58,924 bases of DNA from Nitrospiraceae bacterium (lineage in GTDB: Bacteria; Nitrospirota; Thermodesulfovibrionia; Thermodesulfovibrionales; Dissulfurispiraceae): contig JAAYUK010000223.1 of assembly GCA_012517735.1 (NCBI GenBank), positions 1 to 58,924 of the forward strand, written 5' to 3'. Every line of letters begins with the position of its first letter. The stretch's first letter is position 1. The translations under genes and the position numbers were made by a program. The notes below the pieces were generated by a model. The model saw only the letters and a list, made by a program, of their open reading frames with translations, was not told the DNA's origin and did not search any database. This document shows positions 10,068-17,787 of the stretch, in pieces.

Positions 10068-10300
10068 CAGTCGTACAACTCATTTCTCGACCACATGCGT
10101 TTTCCCGCCGCTTTCTGGCCGCGGAGCCGCTCCACAAGCTTGTTTCGTGCGGCGTTGCGCTGGGCGGTGCCGGTTTTTGCCGGAACAATGTTCGCAACCG
10201 CCTGTCCGCGGGATACAACGGTGATCGTGGCGCCATGACTGACATCGCGAAGGAGTTTTGAAAATTGCCGATTGGCTTCGCTTGCCGATATGACTTTCAT
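10067..10300 (-). CDS. Phd/YefM-type antitoxin
   Basis: The 77-residue protein begins MKVISASEANRQFSKLLRDV and continues with GATITVVSRGQAVANIVPA, the classic Phd/YefM DNA-binding fold. The charged, probably flexible C-terminus would neutralise the downstream PIN toxin. The protein likely represses its own promoter together with the toxin. A palindrome lies exactly at the predicted start of transcription. Confidence 0.85.
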   Translation of the reverse strand: MKVISASEANRQFSKLLRDVSHGATITVVSRGQAVANIVPAKTGTAQRNAARNKLVERLRGQKAAGKRMWSRNELYD

Positions 10301-10315
10301 AGGATAAACCCCAAT

Positions 10316-10360
10316 GTAGTATTTAACACTACTTTATAGAATCGATATGCGCACTGTCAA
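10316..10360 (-). promoter_or_regulatory. Toxin-antitoxin promoter with operator palindrome
   Basis: On the minus strand TTGACA (10355-10360) is followed after 16 nt by TATAAA (10333-10338). A 17-bp imperfect palindrome GTAGT-N7-ACTAC (10316-10332) begins right after the -10 hexamer and covers the expected start of transcription. This fits autorepression by the antitoxin. Confidence 0.6.
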
Positions 10361-10513
10361 TGAACCGGGCCGACATTGCATGGAGAATGCCCCCGCACTG
10401 TAGTCACGCCGCATGTCTTGCGCCGGCGCTGCGCGTCGTATATACTTTCACGTGTCGACATGCTGCCATGTCGGCAGGTATCAGAAGAATACCGCTTCAG
10501 GAAAGGGTCTGCC

Positions 10514-11701
10514 GTGAACCGTGTGATGCCACGCTTGTTTCTGTTCTGCACAATACTTCTGCTCTGGCCGCTGCTCAGCCAGAACACGGTGTGGGCCGCA
10601 TGCACGGATACGGAAGAATCGCTCCGTACCTATATCACATCGGCAAAATCGCCGCTCGATCCGATTGAAGGCATCTGGAGCCTCACCTATACGAGAACCA
10701 TATACGACAGCAGCGGCAAGCAGGTTTCGCGCAAGGTGCATCAGGATTTATTCCGCGTCGGCATCAAACGCGCGGGCGCGCTGTTCGATGGCTGCATACT
10801 GACTGCTTCGGACGCCAAACTTGTCGGCAGGGGCATCGGACAGTTTCAGCCCACGTCGACACCGGGCGCATACCTGTTCAAACTCGCATTTCTGCCAACA
10901 GGCGCTTCGGCAAAAGCAGTTGCCGGCATAACCTCCAAGAGACTCCTGAGTTTTGTTATCGCGGTGCCAAAAGAGCAGGTGAAGCATGAGATGGGCGACA
11001 AATACGACAATAATCAGATCACCACATCGTACCAGCTGCTGCGGCTGTTCCCGCTGAGCAAGGGCGGTGCTGCCGGCGTCTTGTCGGGCAGCGGGTTTGC
11101 CATCGCCGAAAACGGCATGATCGTAACCAACTCGCATGTTGTCAACGGCGCTACCAGAATACGGGTCAAGGGAGTGGAGGGGAATTTTTCGCGCACGTAT
11201 TCGGCGCGCATCGTTGCAGAGGACGCGCGGAACGATCTGGCGCTGCTGCGGATTGATGATCCCGGGTTTTCGAAGTTTTCGCCGATTCCGTTCGGGGTGA
11301 GGCCGCAGATCGCGCAGATCGGGGAGAACGTTTTCGTGCTGGGCTATCCGCTCCGGGCGTCAATGGGCGACGACATCAAGCTGACCAACGGCATTATCAG
11401 CGCCACGTCCGGCGTCAGGGGGAACCTGACGATGTACCAGATATCGGCGCCCATCCAGCGCGGCAACAGCGGCGGCCCGCTCTTCGATGCGCAGGGAAAC
11501 CTTATCGGCATTATCCGCTCCAAACATAGCGAGGCCGAAAACGCCAGCTATGCGATCAAGGCGACGCATCTGGTCAATCTGATCGAGACCCTGAAAGACC
11601 GTTTTCCGCTGCCCGAACAGAACGCAGTGGCAGGAAAGCCGCTTCCGGAGCAGGTCGCCGCGCTCCGGCAGTTCGTCTTCATTATCGAAGCATTCCGGTA
11701 G
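10514..11701 (+). CDS. Secreted trypsin-like serine protease (S1C/DegP type, no PDZ)
   Basis: GTG 10514 is preferred because AGGAAAGGGT lies just upstream; an ATG at 10526 is possible. The N-terminus has a signal peptide (PRLFLFCTILLLWPLLSQNTVWA). About 150 residues of unrecognised N-terminal domain follow. Then comes a chymotrypsin fold with His in IVTNSHVVNGA, Asp in DARNDLALLRID, and Ser in QRGNSGGPLFDAQGNLIGI. The protein is about 395 residues long with no PDZ domain, so it is not a full HtrA/DegP. It is expected to act in the periplasm on misfolded or specific substrates. Confidence 0.85.
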   Translation: MNRVMPRLFLFCTILLLWPLLSQNTVWAACTDTEESLRTYITSAKSPLDPIEGIWSLTYTRTIYDSSGKQVSRKVHQDLFRVGIKRAGALFDGCILTASDAKLVGRGIGQFQPTSTPGAYLFKLAFLPTGASAKAVAGITSKRLLSFVIAVPKEQVKHEMGDKYDNNQITTSYQLLRLFPLSKGGAAGVLSGSGFAIAENGMIVTNSHVVNGATRIRVKGVEGNFSRTYSARIVAEDARNDLALLRIDDPGFSKFSPIPFGVRPQIAQIGENVFVLGYPLRASMGDDIKLTNGIISATSGVRGNLTMYQISAPIQRGNSGGPLFDAQGNLIGIIRSKHSEAENASYAIKATHLVNLIETLKDRFPLPEQNAVAGKPLPEQVAALRQFVFIIEAFR

Positions 11702-11806
11702 TTTCACGACGGCTTTGTTCAAGAACAACCGCGCTGCTGTCTGGAAAGAGTCAGAGGGTCAAGCGCTTGTTATCAGCTGGCAGTGTGTGCTTTGGACTGC
11801 GGATTA

Positions 11807-12976
11807 TCACTGTGTGACGGAAAGAGAACGCACAAGTTCACCAATGAGCGCGGCAGGAAGTGCTTGCACGTTTTCTGCAAGCGGATAGGTATCCGCCCCC
11901 GGATACACGACAAACCCTCTTTTGCATGACAAGTCGGCAAATGCATTCCAAAAACTGCGCCCTATTTTGGGCGCGGAGGAGTACTTCACTTCTACAGCCA
12001 CCAGCTTGTTGTTGATATCGGGGAGAACGAGATCTACCTCGGCGCCTGCAGCTGTCCGGTAGAACCAGAGCGGCTGACCTGCCGGGAGCTGTCGTGCAAT
12101 CTGTTCCACACAAAAGGATTCCCATGAAGCTCCCAGCAACGGCATACCGGCAAGGTGCTCTGCTGTACCGACGCCAAGCAGGGTGTGGCACAGGCCGGTG
12201 TCACGCAGATAAATCTTTGGCGACTTGACCAGACGCTTCTTGATATTTGTTGAGAACGGCAGCAGCTGTCGCACCAGAAACGTTTCCTGCAAAATATCGA
12301 GATACCGCTTTGCTGTGGGCGGGCTGATCCCGAGACTTCCCGCAATGTGGCTTGCGTTCCAGAGTTGGGCGTTCATATGCGCCAGCATGGTCCAGAATCG
12401 GTGCAGCTGCGGCGAGGGGATGCGCACGCCCAATCGCGGGATATCCATTTCAAGGTAGGTGCGAATAAATGCCTCGCGCCACCGAACACTCGCCGCATCG
12501 CTCTTTGCCAGAAAACTCAGCGGAAACCCACCGCGCAGCCAAAGCCGGGAAAGGTGCTCAGTCCCGGTCTCCGCAACGGTAAGCGGCGACAATTCGTGAT
12601 AGATAATTCTTCCCGCAAGACTCTCCGAAGCGTTGCGGATAAGATCGGGGGATGCGGATCCAAGCAGCAGAAACCGTCCTGCCGAGCGATCCTGATCAAC
12701 GAGTGCGCGCAAAACTGGAAAAAGATCCGGCATGCGCTGGACTTCATCGATAATGACGAGCTGTCCGGCAACAGACCGAAGATAGAGTTCGGGATCACGC
12801 AGCTTGTTTGCATCCGAAGGGAGCTCCAGATCAAGGTAGAGAGATGAGCGCTCGCTCTTTTCCCGTACCATGCGAGCCAGTGTTGTCTTGCCCACCTGGC
12901 GCGGCCCAAGCAGTCCGACCACAGGAAAGTGCTGTAATGAATCCATGATATCCTGTAATATTTTTCGGTCTATCAT
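11807..12976 (-). CDS. AAA-family ATPase with DUF4143 C-terminus
   Basis: The 389-residue protein carries Walker A GPRQVGKTTLAR near residue 25, Walker B LVIIDEVQRMPDL and sensor-like FLLLGSAS. It ends with a DUF4143 region containing an AEVDLVL...VAVEVKYS stretch typical of a restriction-endonuclease-like fold. ATG 12976 starts MIDRKILQDIMD, which fits the family; longer versions run into AT-rich non-coding DNA. Function of this family is poorly known. It is convergent with the protease gene and not in a clear operon. Confidence 0.85.
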   Translation of the reverse strand: MIDRKILQDIMDSLQHFPVVGLLGPRQVGKTTLARMVREKSERSSLYLDLELPSDANKLRDPELYLRSVAGQLVIIDEVQRMPDLFPVLRALVDQDRSAGRFLLLGSASPDLIRNASESLAGRIIYHELSPLTVAETGTEHLSRLWLRGGFPLSFLAKSDAASVRWREAFIRTYLEMDIPRLGVRIPSPQLHRFWTMLAHMNAQLWNASHIAGSLGISPPTAKRYLDILQETFLVRQLLPFSTNIKKRLVKSPKIYLRDTGLCHTLLGVGTAEHLAGMPLLGASWESFCVEQIARQLPAGQPLWFYRTAAGAEVDLVLPDINNKLVAVEVKYSSAPKIGRSFWNAFADLSCKRGFVVYPGADTYPLAENVQALPAALIGELVRSLSVTQ

Positions 12977-13045
12977 ATTGAATATTAAAATACTAATTTT
13001 TAATTTGCAAGAATAATTTTTCAGCAAAAATGCCTGGAAACAGCA

Positions 13046-13081
13046 AAAGCCCCGGTCCGAATGCTGCATGACCGGGGCTTT
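13046..13081 (-). terminator. Terminator after the serine hydrolase gene
   Basis: A perfect 12-bp stem, AAAGCCCCGGTC paired with GACCGGGGCTTT, encloses a 12-nt loop. On the minus strand it ends in TTTT. It lies 25 nt downstream of the serine hydrolase stop at 13106. Confidence 0.8.
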
Positions 13082-13105
13082 GACTGCTTATGCAATAATG
13101 TGTGC

Positions 13106-14284
13106 TTACTTCTTCAGCGCATACTGGTTGTAAAGTTTCCCGGCAATTTCATTCAGCGCTTCGGTCGCTTTCTGCGTCGATACATTGGTGGTAATGACCA
13201 TGGCGAAGTCGAGCTTCGGGTCGAGCCAGATATGCGCCAGATTCATGGTATTGGAACCGCCGTGGTAGACGAGCGGATTCGGCAGCCCCGGCACAATCAG
13301 TTCTCCCCAGCCGAGAGCATACTTTCCGCTGGGAGGCGTGCCGGGAGGCGCATCTTTCTTCACCGGTAACGATACAACCGGGGTGTGCAGCCGGCGCAGT
13401 GTTTCAGCACTGACCAGCGCCGGACCCCGCTTGCCCTCGCCGGCATTCCATCCGGCCCACTTCGCAAAGTCGAGAATCGACATATGTGCCACACCCGCCG
13501 GGCCGATCAGTGCCGGCGCATCGGACGTCGGGCTGGCCAACAGCGGCTTGAGCTTCCCGTCGATAACCACATGCGCAAGCGGCGCATCAACCCGTCCGGG
13601 AGAAGACTGGGGGCCGAGACCGGCAGTTTTGAGTCCAAGCGGTTCATATATCTTCTCGACGATAAGTTCCTCCCAGGTTTTCTTTGCAAGACGTTCCACG
13701 ATGATGCCGGCGATCACGTAGTTCATGTTTGCATAGGCAAACCCTGATCCCGGTTTGGCAGCCAATGGCGTGCCGCACCACTGTTTGAACAGATCGTATC
13801 TGACTTCATCGAGATTGCCCGGCTCCAGAATCGCCCGCTCGAACAGCTCTCTCAGATCGTCATTATCGGGCGCAACCCCGCTCGTATGGGAAAGGAGCTG
13901 CTCGACAGTGACGCCGCGAAATGCCGCGTCCATTTTCGCGGCAAGTTCGGGGAACAGTTCACCGACGGTTGACGTCCACTTCAGCCGTTTCTGCTCCACC
14001 TCCATGGCGACCAGAAGGGCTGTCATCGCCTTGGTGTCAGAGCCGATATGGTAGCGATCGTTGACTGTGACCGGAATGTTCTGCCCAGCCCGACGGGTTC
14101 CGACCGCTCCGGCAGCGATTACCTTGCCGTCTTTCACAACCGCAGCGGCAACTGATGGCAGTTCATGGCTGGCAAGGTACGGGCTGAGCAGGGCATTGAG
14201 TTCGGACTCAGCACATGCCGAAGCAGCAAGACAGAAGATGGCGATGACAAGACCTGCGGCAAGAAACGGCTTTTTTCGTTTCAT
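13106..14284 (-). CDS. Secreted serine hydrolase of the class C beta-lactamase/esterase fold
   Basis: The 392-residue protein has an N-terminal signal peptide (KPFLAAGLVIAIFCLAASACAES). The catalytic SxxK is seen in GSDTKAMT near residue 82, and the YxN in FAYANMNYV. The third motif near the C-terminus is HGGSN. Such proteins cover beta-lactamases, D-Ala-D-Ala peptidases and esterases, and the substrate cannot be told from sequence alone. A Shine-Dalgarno AAGGAGGA precedes ATG 14284. Confidence 0.85.
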   Translation of the reverse strand: MKRKKPFLAAGLVIAIFCLAASACAESELNALLSPYLASHELPSVAAAVVKDGKVIAAGAVGTRRAGQNIPVTVNDRYHIGSDTKAMTALLVAMEVEQKRLKWTSTVGELFPELAAKMDAAFRGVTVEQLLSHTSGVAPDNDDLRELFERAILEPGNLDEVRYDLFKQWCGTPLAAKPGSGFAYANMNYVIAGIIVERLAKKTWEELIVEKIYEPLGLKTAGLGPQSSPGRVDAPLAHVVIDGKLKPLLASPTSDAPALIGPAGVAHMSILDFAKWAGWNAGEGKRGPALVSAETLRRLHTPVVSLPVKKDAPPGTPPSGKYALGWGELIVPGLPNPLVYHGGSNTMNLAHIWLDPKLDFAMVITTNVSTQKATEALNEIAGKLYNQYALKK

Positions 14285-14375
14285 GGGGAGATCCTCCTTC
14301 AGGGCAACACCGGTTCATCAGTCTCATGGTAGCACATCTGTCCCGCCAGCTTAAAGAGCACGATGTATGAGCGGG

Positions 14376-14717
14376 CTAGCCCCCTGAACGCTTTGGCCGG
14401 TAACCGATACCCTGGAGATGCTCCATGACAAAGCTGCAGTGATCGCCCTGGATTTCGAGCACGCCTTCCTTGAGCGCACCGCCGCTTCCGAGACGGGTCT
14501 TGAGCTGCTTCAGGAGCGTTTCCTTTTCTCTCGGAGCCATCTGGAGTCCTTCAATAAGGGTGACCGATTTCCCGCCGCGCCCTTTCCGGTCGAGCTTGAC
14601 GATTACCTTTTGACCAGCGGCGACTTCCGCCTTCTGGAGTGCAACCTCAGCAGGCTTCTCTTTCCGGGGAATCGTCTGCTCCGTCGAATAGACCAGTCGT
14701 GCGTTTTTCTCTTTCAT
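14376..14717 (-). CDS. SUI1-family translation factor (YciH-like)
   Basis: The 113-residue protein contains VIVKLDRKGRGGKSVTLIEGL and GSGGALKEGVLEIQGDH, the core of the eIF1/SUI1 fold. The bacterial members are YciH-like and bind the small ribosomal subunit. It lies 18 nt after a small membrane-protein gene on the same strand. Confidence 0.85.
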   Translation of the reverse strand: MKEKNARLVYSTEQTIPRKEKPAEVALQKAEVAAGQKVIVKLDRKGRGGKSVTLIEGLQMAPREKETLLKQLKTRLGSGGALKEGVLEIQGDHCSFVMEHLQGIGYRPKRSGG

Positions 14718-14735
14718 GCCATGAACACACTCCCC

Positions 14736-15116
14736 TCAATCGTTGCCGCGCGGCCGCCGTCGCTGATCGCGGATATCGCAGATTTTCAACTCGATCAGGA
14801 AGGATGCAAGCGCCTGCCCCGTGAGCAGAAAGCCGGCAAGAACTCTTTCGCCGACCCACAGGATACAAGGAATGGTCAACACGGAAAACCCGATAAACAG
14901 GACAAGACAGAGCGGCAGGCCGAGAACTTTTGAGCGGTCCAGAGAAATGGACATGCTCAGCAGGCAGCTCACGGCGCCTCCTGCCGCAACCAACAGGTAA
15001 AACAGCGGGCTGCCTGACATATCCTTCGGCATGAGAAAAGCACAGAGCATCCCATACGCAAAAAGAAGCAGCGGGATTTCCATCAGCATGCCGCGCTCGT
15101 TGTCCAGATAGTTCAT
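14736..15116 (-). CDS. Unrecognised small membrane protein
   Basis: The 126-residue protein starts at ATG 15116, which overlaps the stop of the preceding gene by 4 nt (ATGA). Three to four hydrophobic stretches (IPLLLFAYGMLCAFLM, LFYLLVAAGGAVSCLLSM, LGLPLCLVLFIGFSVLTIPCILWV, VLAGFLLTGQALASFLI) predict an inner-membrane protein with a basic C-terminal tail. No family is recognised. Overlap with the 274-residue membrane protein suggests joint function. Confidence 0.7.
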   Translation of the reverse strand: MNYLDNERGMLMEIPLLLFAYGMLCAFLMPKDMSGSPLFYLLVAAGGAVSCLLSMSISLDRSKVLGLPLCLVLFIGFSVLTIPCILWVGERVLAGFLLTGQALASFLIELKICDIRDQRRRPRGND

Positions 15117-15937
15117 AGCTCCTCCCCGCATGTCTTGACACGATTTTTTTTTCGGGCGGCAAGTGAATCGTATACAGCATATCCCAGAAGATACAGTGTT
15201 GCAATACCAAAAGCACTCAATGTGCCCAACCATATGCCGAGCGGCTCATAGAGCGCATAGACAGCAAGATCATACACTATGAGACTGCCGAGTCCTGAAG
15301 GGAAATGTTTTACCAGCGCGTGAACAGTCGGCGCTCCATACGAAGCATGCAGGATGAGCATGATCGGGAACAGTGTGGAGGGAAATGCCGCAAACAGTCC
15401 GGCATATTCGGGCCCGACAACATGCGCCAGACCGGTGATAAGGATAATGATGCCCGCTGCCGTTCCTGCACGGACAACCATTACTCCATGCGTAATCCGT
15501 ACCCGGTCGGCAATCACCAGATCAGGAATGCGCCGGAAGAGACGGAGAAACAGGATCGCGGACGAGACGGCAACAACGGTCGCCATAATGACCCCGATCG
15601 GGGCCTGACGGATAATCCAGATGACCGCAAGATACCCTGCAAAGGCGAGCGCCGATGTGGCTGCAATGCCGCATGGCCGGCGCCCTGAGGACGCAACATA
15701 GTAGAAGTACACAAACGCCTGGGTGGCGACCAGACCAATAAGGGTATAGAGGGCGCTCTGGGCTGCAAAAGCAGGCCCGATCTCGTAGCCGAAAAAAAAG
15801 AGATTGAGCGCAATGCCTGCCGGATATCCGGACAGCACGCCGGCCACACGCGGACTGACGCGTTCGGCAATCAACGACAGGCCGAGGACGACGATAATGG
15901 ATATGCCAAGCTTTGCGAGCAGAAGCGTCGAATCCAT
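15113..15937 (-). CDS. Unrecognised polytopic membrane protein
   Basis: From ATG 15937 the protein has 274 residues with about eight hydrophobic segments. It has small-residue-rich motifs (SGYPAGIALNLFFFGYEIGPAF, GLFAAFPSTLFPIMLILHASYGA) that suggest a transporter-like inverted repeat. Longer readings would overlap the divergent tsaC gene and are rejected. A TATAAT lies 6 nt before the start, so the transcript may be leaderless, although AGGAAG could also act as a weak ribosome site. Function unknown. Confidence 0.75.
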   Translation of the reverse strand: MDSTLLLAKLGISIIVVLGLSLIAERVSPRVAGVLSGYPAGIALNLFFFGYEIGPAFAAQSALYTLIGLVATQAFVYFYYVASSGRRPCGIAATSALAFAGYLAVIWIIRQAPIGVIMATVVAVSSAILFLRLFRRIPDLVIADRVRITHGVMVVRAGTAAGIIILITGLAHVVGPEYAGLFAAFPSTLFPIMLILHASYGAPTVHALVKHFPSGLGSLIVYDLAVYALYEPLGIWLGTLSAFGIATLYLLGYAVYDSLAARKKNRVKTCGEEL

Positions 15938-15943
15938 CTTCCT

Positions 15944-15994
15944 ATTATAACGCTCTCCCGGGATTCCGGCTCCCGGCATGCCGTCAGGTATAAT
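15944..15994. promoter_or_regulatory. Divergent -10 elements close to two start codons
   Basis: On the minus strand TATAAT (15944-15949) ends 6 nt before ATG 15937. On the plus strand TATAAT (15989-15994) ends 6 nt before ATG 16001. Neither has a strong -35. Such spacing puts transcription start at or next to the start codon. Confidence 0.55.
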
Positions 15995-16000
15995 GAATAC

Positions 16001-16612
16001 ATGGATCTGCTCACCCCGTCTGCAGACACAATCGCCCGAACTGTTTCGGTTCTGAACGCCGGAGGAATTGCCGCATATCCGACCGAAACCTTTTACGGAC
16101 TGGGGGCGCGGTTCGACCGTGCAGACGCGGTCGACCGTATCTATGTGCTCAAGCATCGCCCCCCGGACAAGGCGCTTCCGGTCATCATTGCAGACCGTGA
16201 ACAACTCTTTCTGCTCGCCGCATCGGTCCCCGCAACGGCCGAAATTCTCATCGACCGTTTCTGGCCCGGGCCGCTTACCCTCATTCTGCCTGCCCTGCCG
16301 GGCCTCACCAACGGCATTGTGCATGAACAGAAGATCGCCGTCCGCATTCCGGGACCGTCGTTTGCCTTCGATCTCGTCAATGCGGCCGGATTTCCTATCA
16401 CCTCGACCAGCGCCAACCCCAGCGGCCAGCCGCCGGCCGCCACCGCAGGAATGATCAGGGAGTATTTCCCGCACGGAATCGATCTGCTCATCGATGGCGG
16501 TACGGCAGCGTCTTCCCTGCCTTCGACCATTGTGGATCTCTGTGGAGATTCCCCCCGCATCTTACGGGAGGGAGCGATCCCCCCTGCTTCGCTTTTCAGC
16601 GCCCTTCGCTGA
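16001..16612 (+). CDS. tsaC: Threonylcarbamoyl-AMP synthase (Sua5/YciO/YrdC family)
   Basis: The 203-residue protein makes threonylcarbamoyl-AMP from threonine, bicarbonate and ATP for t6A modification of ANN-decoding tRNAs. The family signature is clear: GGIAAYPTETFYGLG near residue 21, KHRPPDKALPVII, FWPGPLTLILPA, AVRIPG and TSTSANPSG. It is the single-domain (YrdC) form, lacking the Sua5 C-terminal domain. ATG 16001 has no Shine-Dalgarno but a TATAAT 6 nt upstream. Confidence 0.92.
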   Translation: MDLLTPSADTIARTVSVLNAGGIAAYPTETFYGLGARFDRADAVDRIYVLKHRPPDKALPVIIADREQLFLLAASVPATAEILIDRFWPGPLTLILPALPGLTNGIVHEQKIAVRIPGPSFAFDLVNAAGFPITSTSANPSGQPPAATAGMIREYFPHGIDLLIDGGTAASSLPSTIVDLCGDSPRILREGAIPPASLFSALR

Positions 16613-16847
16613 TTTTTTTGCCGGCCGGCGTATTCCAACTCTGTTCCGCAATAATGAACGATTGTTCCTGATCCCGGTTTTATTGTTCCGGATTTGTGAA
16701 TCACTGCCAGGCAATTGTCATCATTAACAAGCCAAAGATGACCGTTCAGCAAGGGTTTTCAGGGAGAAATCACAATCAAGAACAGTCGTTGCCTGAAAGT
16801 GAATGTTCACTGAAAGAGAACTATCGTTTCAAAATGTGATTTTTTTG

Positions 16848-16876
16848 TTGACAAATTGCATTTCTTCTGATAGAGT
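16848..16876 (+). promoter_or_regulatory. Sigma-70-type promoter of the winged-helix gene
   Basis: TTGACA (16848-16853), a 17-nt spacer and TAGAGT (16871-16876) form a good promoter. The expected start of transcription (about 16883) lies before GTG 16898 and its GGAGA ribosome site. Confidence 0.7.
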
Positions 16877-16897
16877 TTGACATATGGAGATGACCAC

Positions 16898-17443
16898 GTG
16901 CTGAAAAGCCTGTTCTCATCGTCTATCCGGGCGGATGTCCTCTCGCTTCTGCTCAACAGTCCCGACGAAAAATTCTACGTCCGGGAGATAGCGAAGCTGC
17001 TCCGGAAAAACCCCTCGGGGGTCAAACGGGAACTCGACAAGCTGGAAGAGATGGGCATCGTCACCAGCGAAAAAGTCGCAAACCTCAAGTATTTCCAAGC
17101 GGACAAGGAATCTTCCCTCTTTTCGGAACTCAAAGAACTCATTGCCAAATCACTCGGCCTCCCCGGAGCATTGAAAAGCCTGCTTCGCGCCAACGACGTC
17201 AAGATCGCCTTCATTTACGGTCCCTATGCAGACGATGAAGATGTTGCAACCGTCGACCTGCTGGTCGTCGGCCCGTCGACACCCGCTCTGCTCATGGGCC
17301 TGAAGAATTTCGAGCGCAAATTCCAGAAGACCATAAACTGTACCGTGCTTGATGAAGAAGACTATCGTGCAAAGAAGCGCAAGGATGCGGGCATCAAGCG
17401 CATCCTGACCGGCAAACGGATCCCGCTGCTCGGACGGGCATAG
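16898..17443 (+). CDS. Winged-helix regulator with a nucleotidyltransferase-like domain
   Basis: The chosen GTG 16898 has GGAGA 8 nt upstream. An earlier TTG (16877) would lie ahead of the predicted start of transcription. Residues 1-75 form an ArsR/MarR-like winged helix (IRADVLSLLLNSPDEKFYVREIAKLLRKNPSGVKRELDKL). Residues about 95-160 resemble the minimal nucleotidyltransferase fold (KIAFIYGPYADDEDVATVDLLVVG). The usual GS...D.D catalytic pattern is degenerate, since GPYADDEDV replaces GS, so catalysis is doubtful. The two-domain layout is common in Gram-negative anaerobes. Targets are unknown. Confidence 0.75.
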   Translation: MLKSLFSSSIRADVLSLLLNSPDEKFYVREIAKLLRKNPSGVKRELDKLEEMGIVTSEKVANLKYFQADKESSLFSELKELIAKSLGLPGALKSLLRANDVKIAFIYGPYADDEDVATVDLLVVGPSTPALLMGLKNFERKFQKTINCTVLDEEDYRAKKRKDAGIKRILTGKRIPLLGRA

Positions 17444-17511
17444 GGATTTTCGGCATTATTCCGCTCCCGGAGGGACCGCTCTCAGGGAGGATGAAAGGAG
17501 GTGGCGAAAGA

Positions 17512-17592
17512 ATGGCAACTGCAAAAAAGGCTCCGGCGAAAAAGGCTGCAGCAAAGGCTCCGGCAAAGAAGGCAGCAGCAAAGAAGAAATAA
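17512..17592 (+). CDS. 26-residue Lys/Ala-rich (histone H1-like) microprotein
   Basis: A perfect AAAGGAGGT ribosome site precedes ATG 17512 and the frame closes at TAA 17590. The product is almost only Lys, Ala and Pro in a repeated (A/P)AKKA pattern, like the tails of bacterial H1-like proteins (Hc1/Hc2, AlgP). It would carry about 11 positive charges and could bind DNA or RNA. Its small size hides it from most gene callers. A large hairpin with a T8 tail follows 22 nt downstream. Confidence 0.75.
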   Translation: MATAKKAPAKKAAAKAPAKKAAAKKK

Positions 17593-17613
17593 GTTCCGTA
17601 CGAACGATTTCTT

Positions 17614-17699
17614 GGGGATACCCAAAGGGCTTTGCCGATCAGGTTGTGGTTATCGGTCAAAGCTCTGCTGCAGGAATGTTGGGTATTCCCATTTTTTTT
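17614..17699 (+). terminator. Two-helix hairpin with T8 tail: terminator or small RNA
   Basis: The outer helix pairs GGGATACCCAA (17615-17625) with TTGGGTATTCCC (17679-17690), 11 bp with one bulge. The inner helix pairs CTTTGCCGAT (17630-17639) with ATCGGTCAAAG (17652-17662), 10 bp with one bulge. The inner loop is CAGGTTGTGGTT. Eight T follow at 17692. This is much larger than a simple terminator. Confidence 0.65.
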
Positions 17700-17748
17700 C
17701 GCTTCTTTCATCCCCGTCAACCCCATCACGCAATAACCATATCGTCAT

Positions 17749-17778
17749 TTGCAGCAAGCTTCCGATCCATACTATAAA
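17749..17778 (+). promoter_or_regulatory. Promoter of the diguanylate cyclase gene
   Basis: TTGCAG (17749-17754), an 18-nt spacer and TATAAA (17773-17778) end 9 nt before ATG 17788. No Shine-Dalgarno is present, so a leader of about 3 nt is predicted. Confidence 0.6.
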
Positions 17779-17787
17779 ATAAACGCT

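Noticed and set aside
15938-16474. Extended N-terminus of the 274-residue membrane protein
   Set aside because: It would run through tsaC on the opposite strand; the added sequence is charged and not membrane-like.
16700-16725. Third copy of the dispersed repeat (AATTGTCATCATT)
   Set aside because: Only the arm motif matches; no core similarity is visible.
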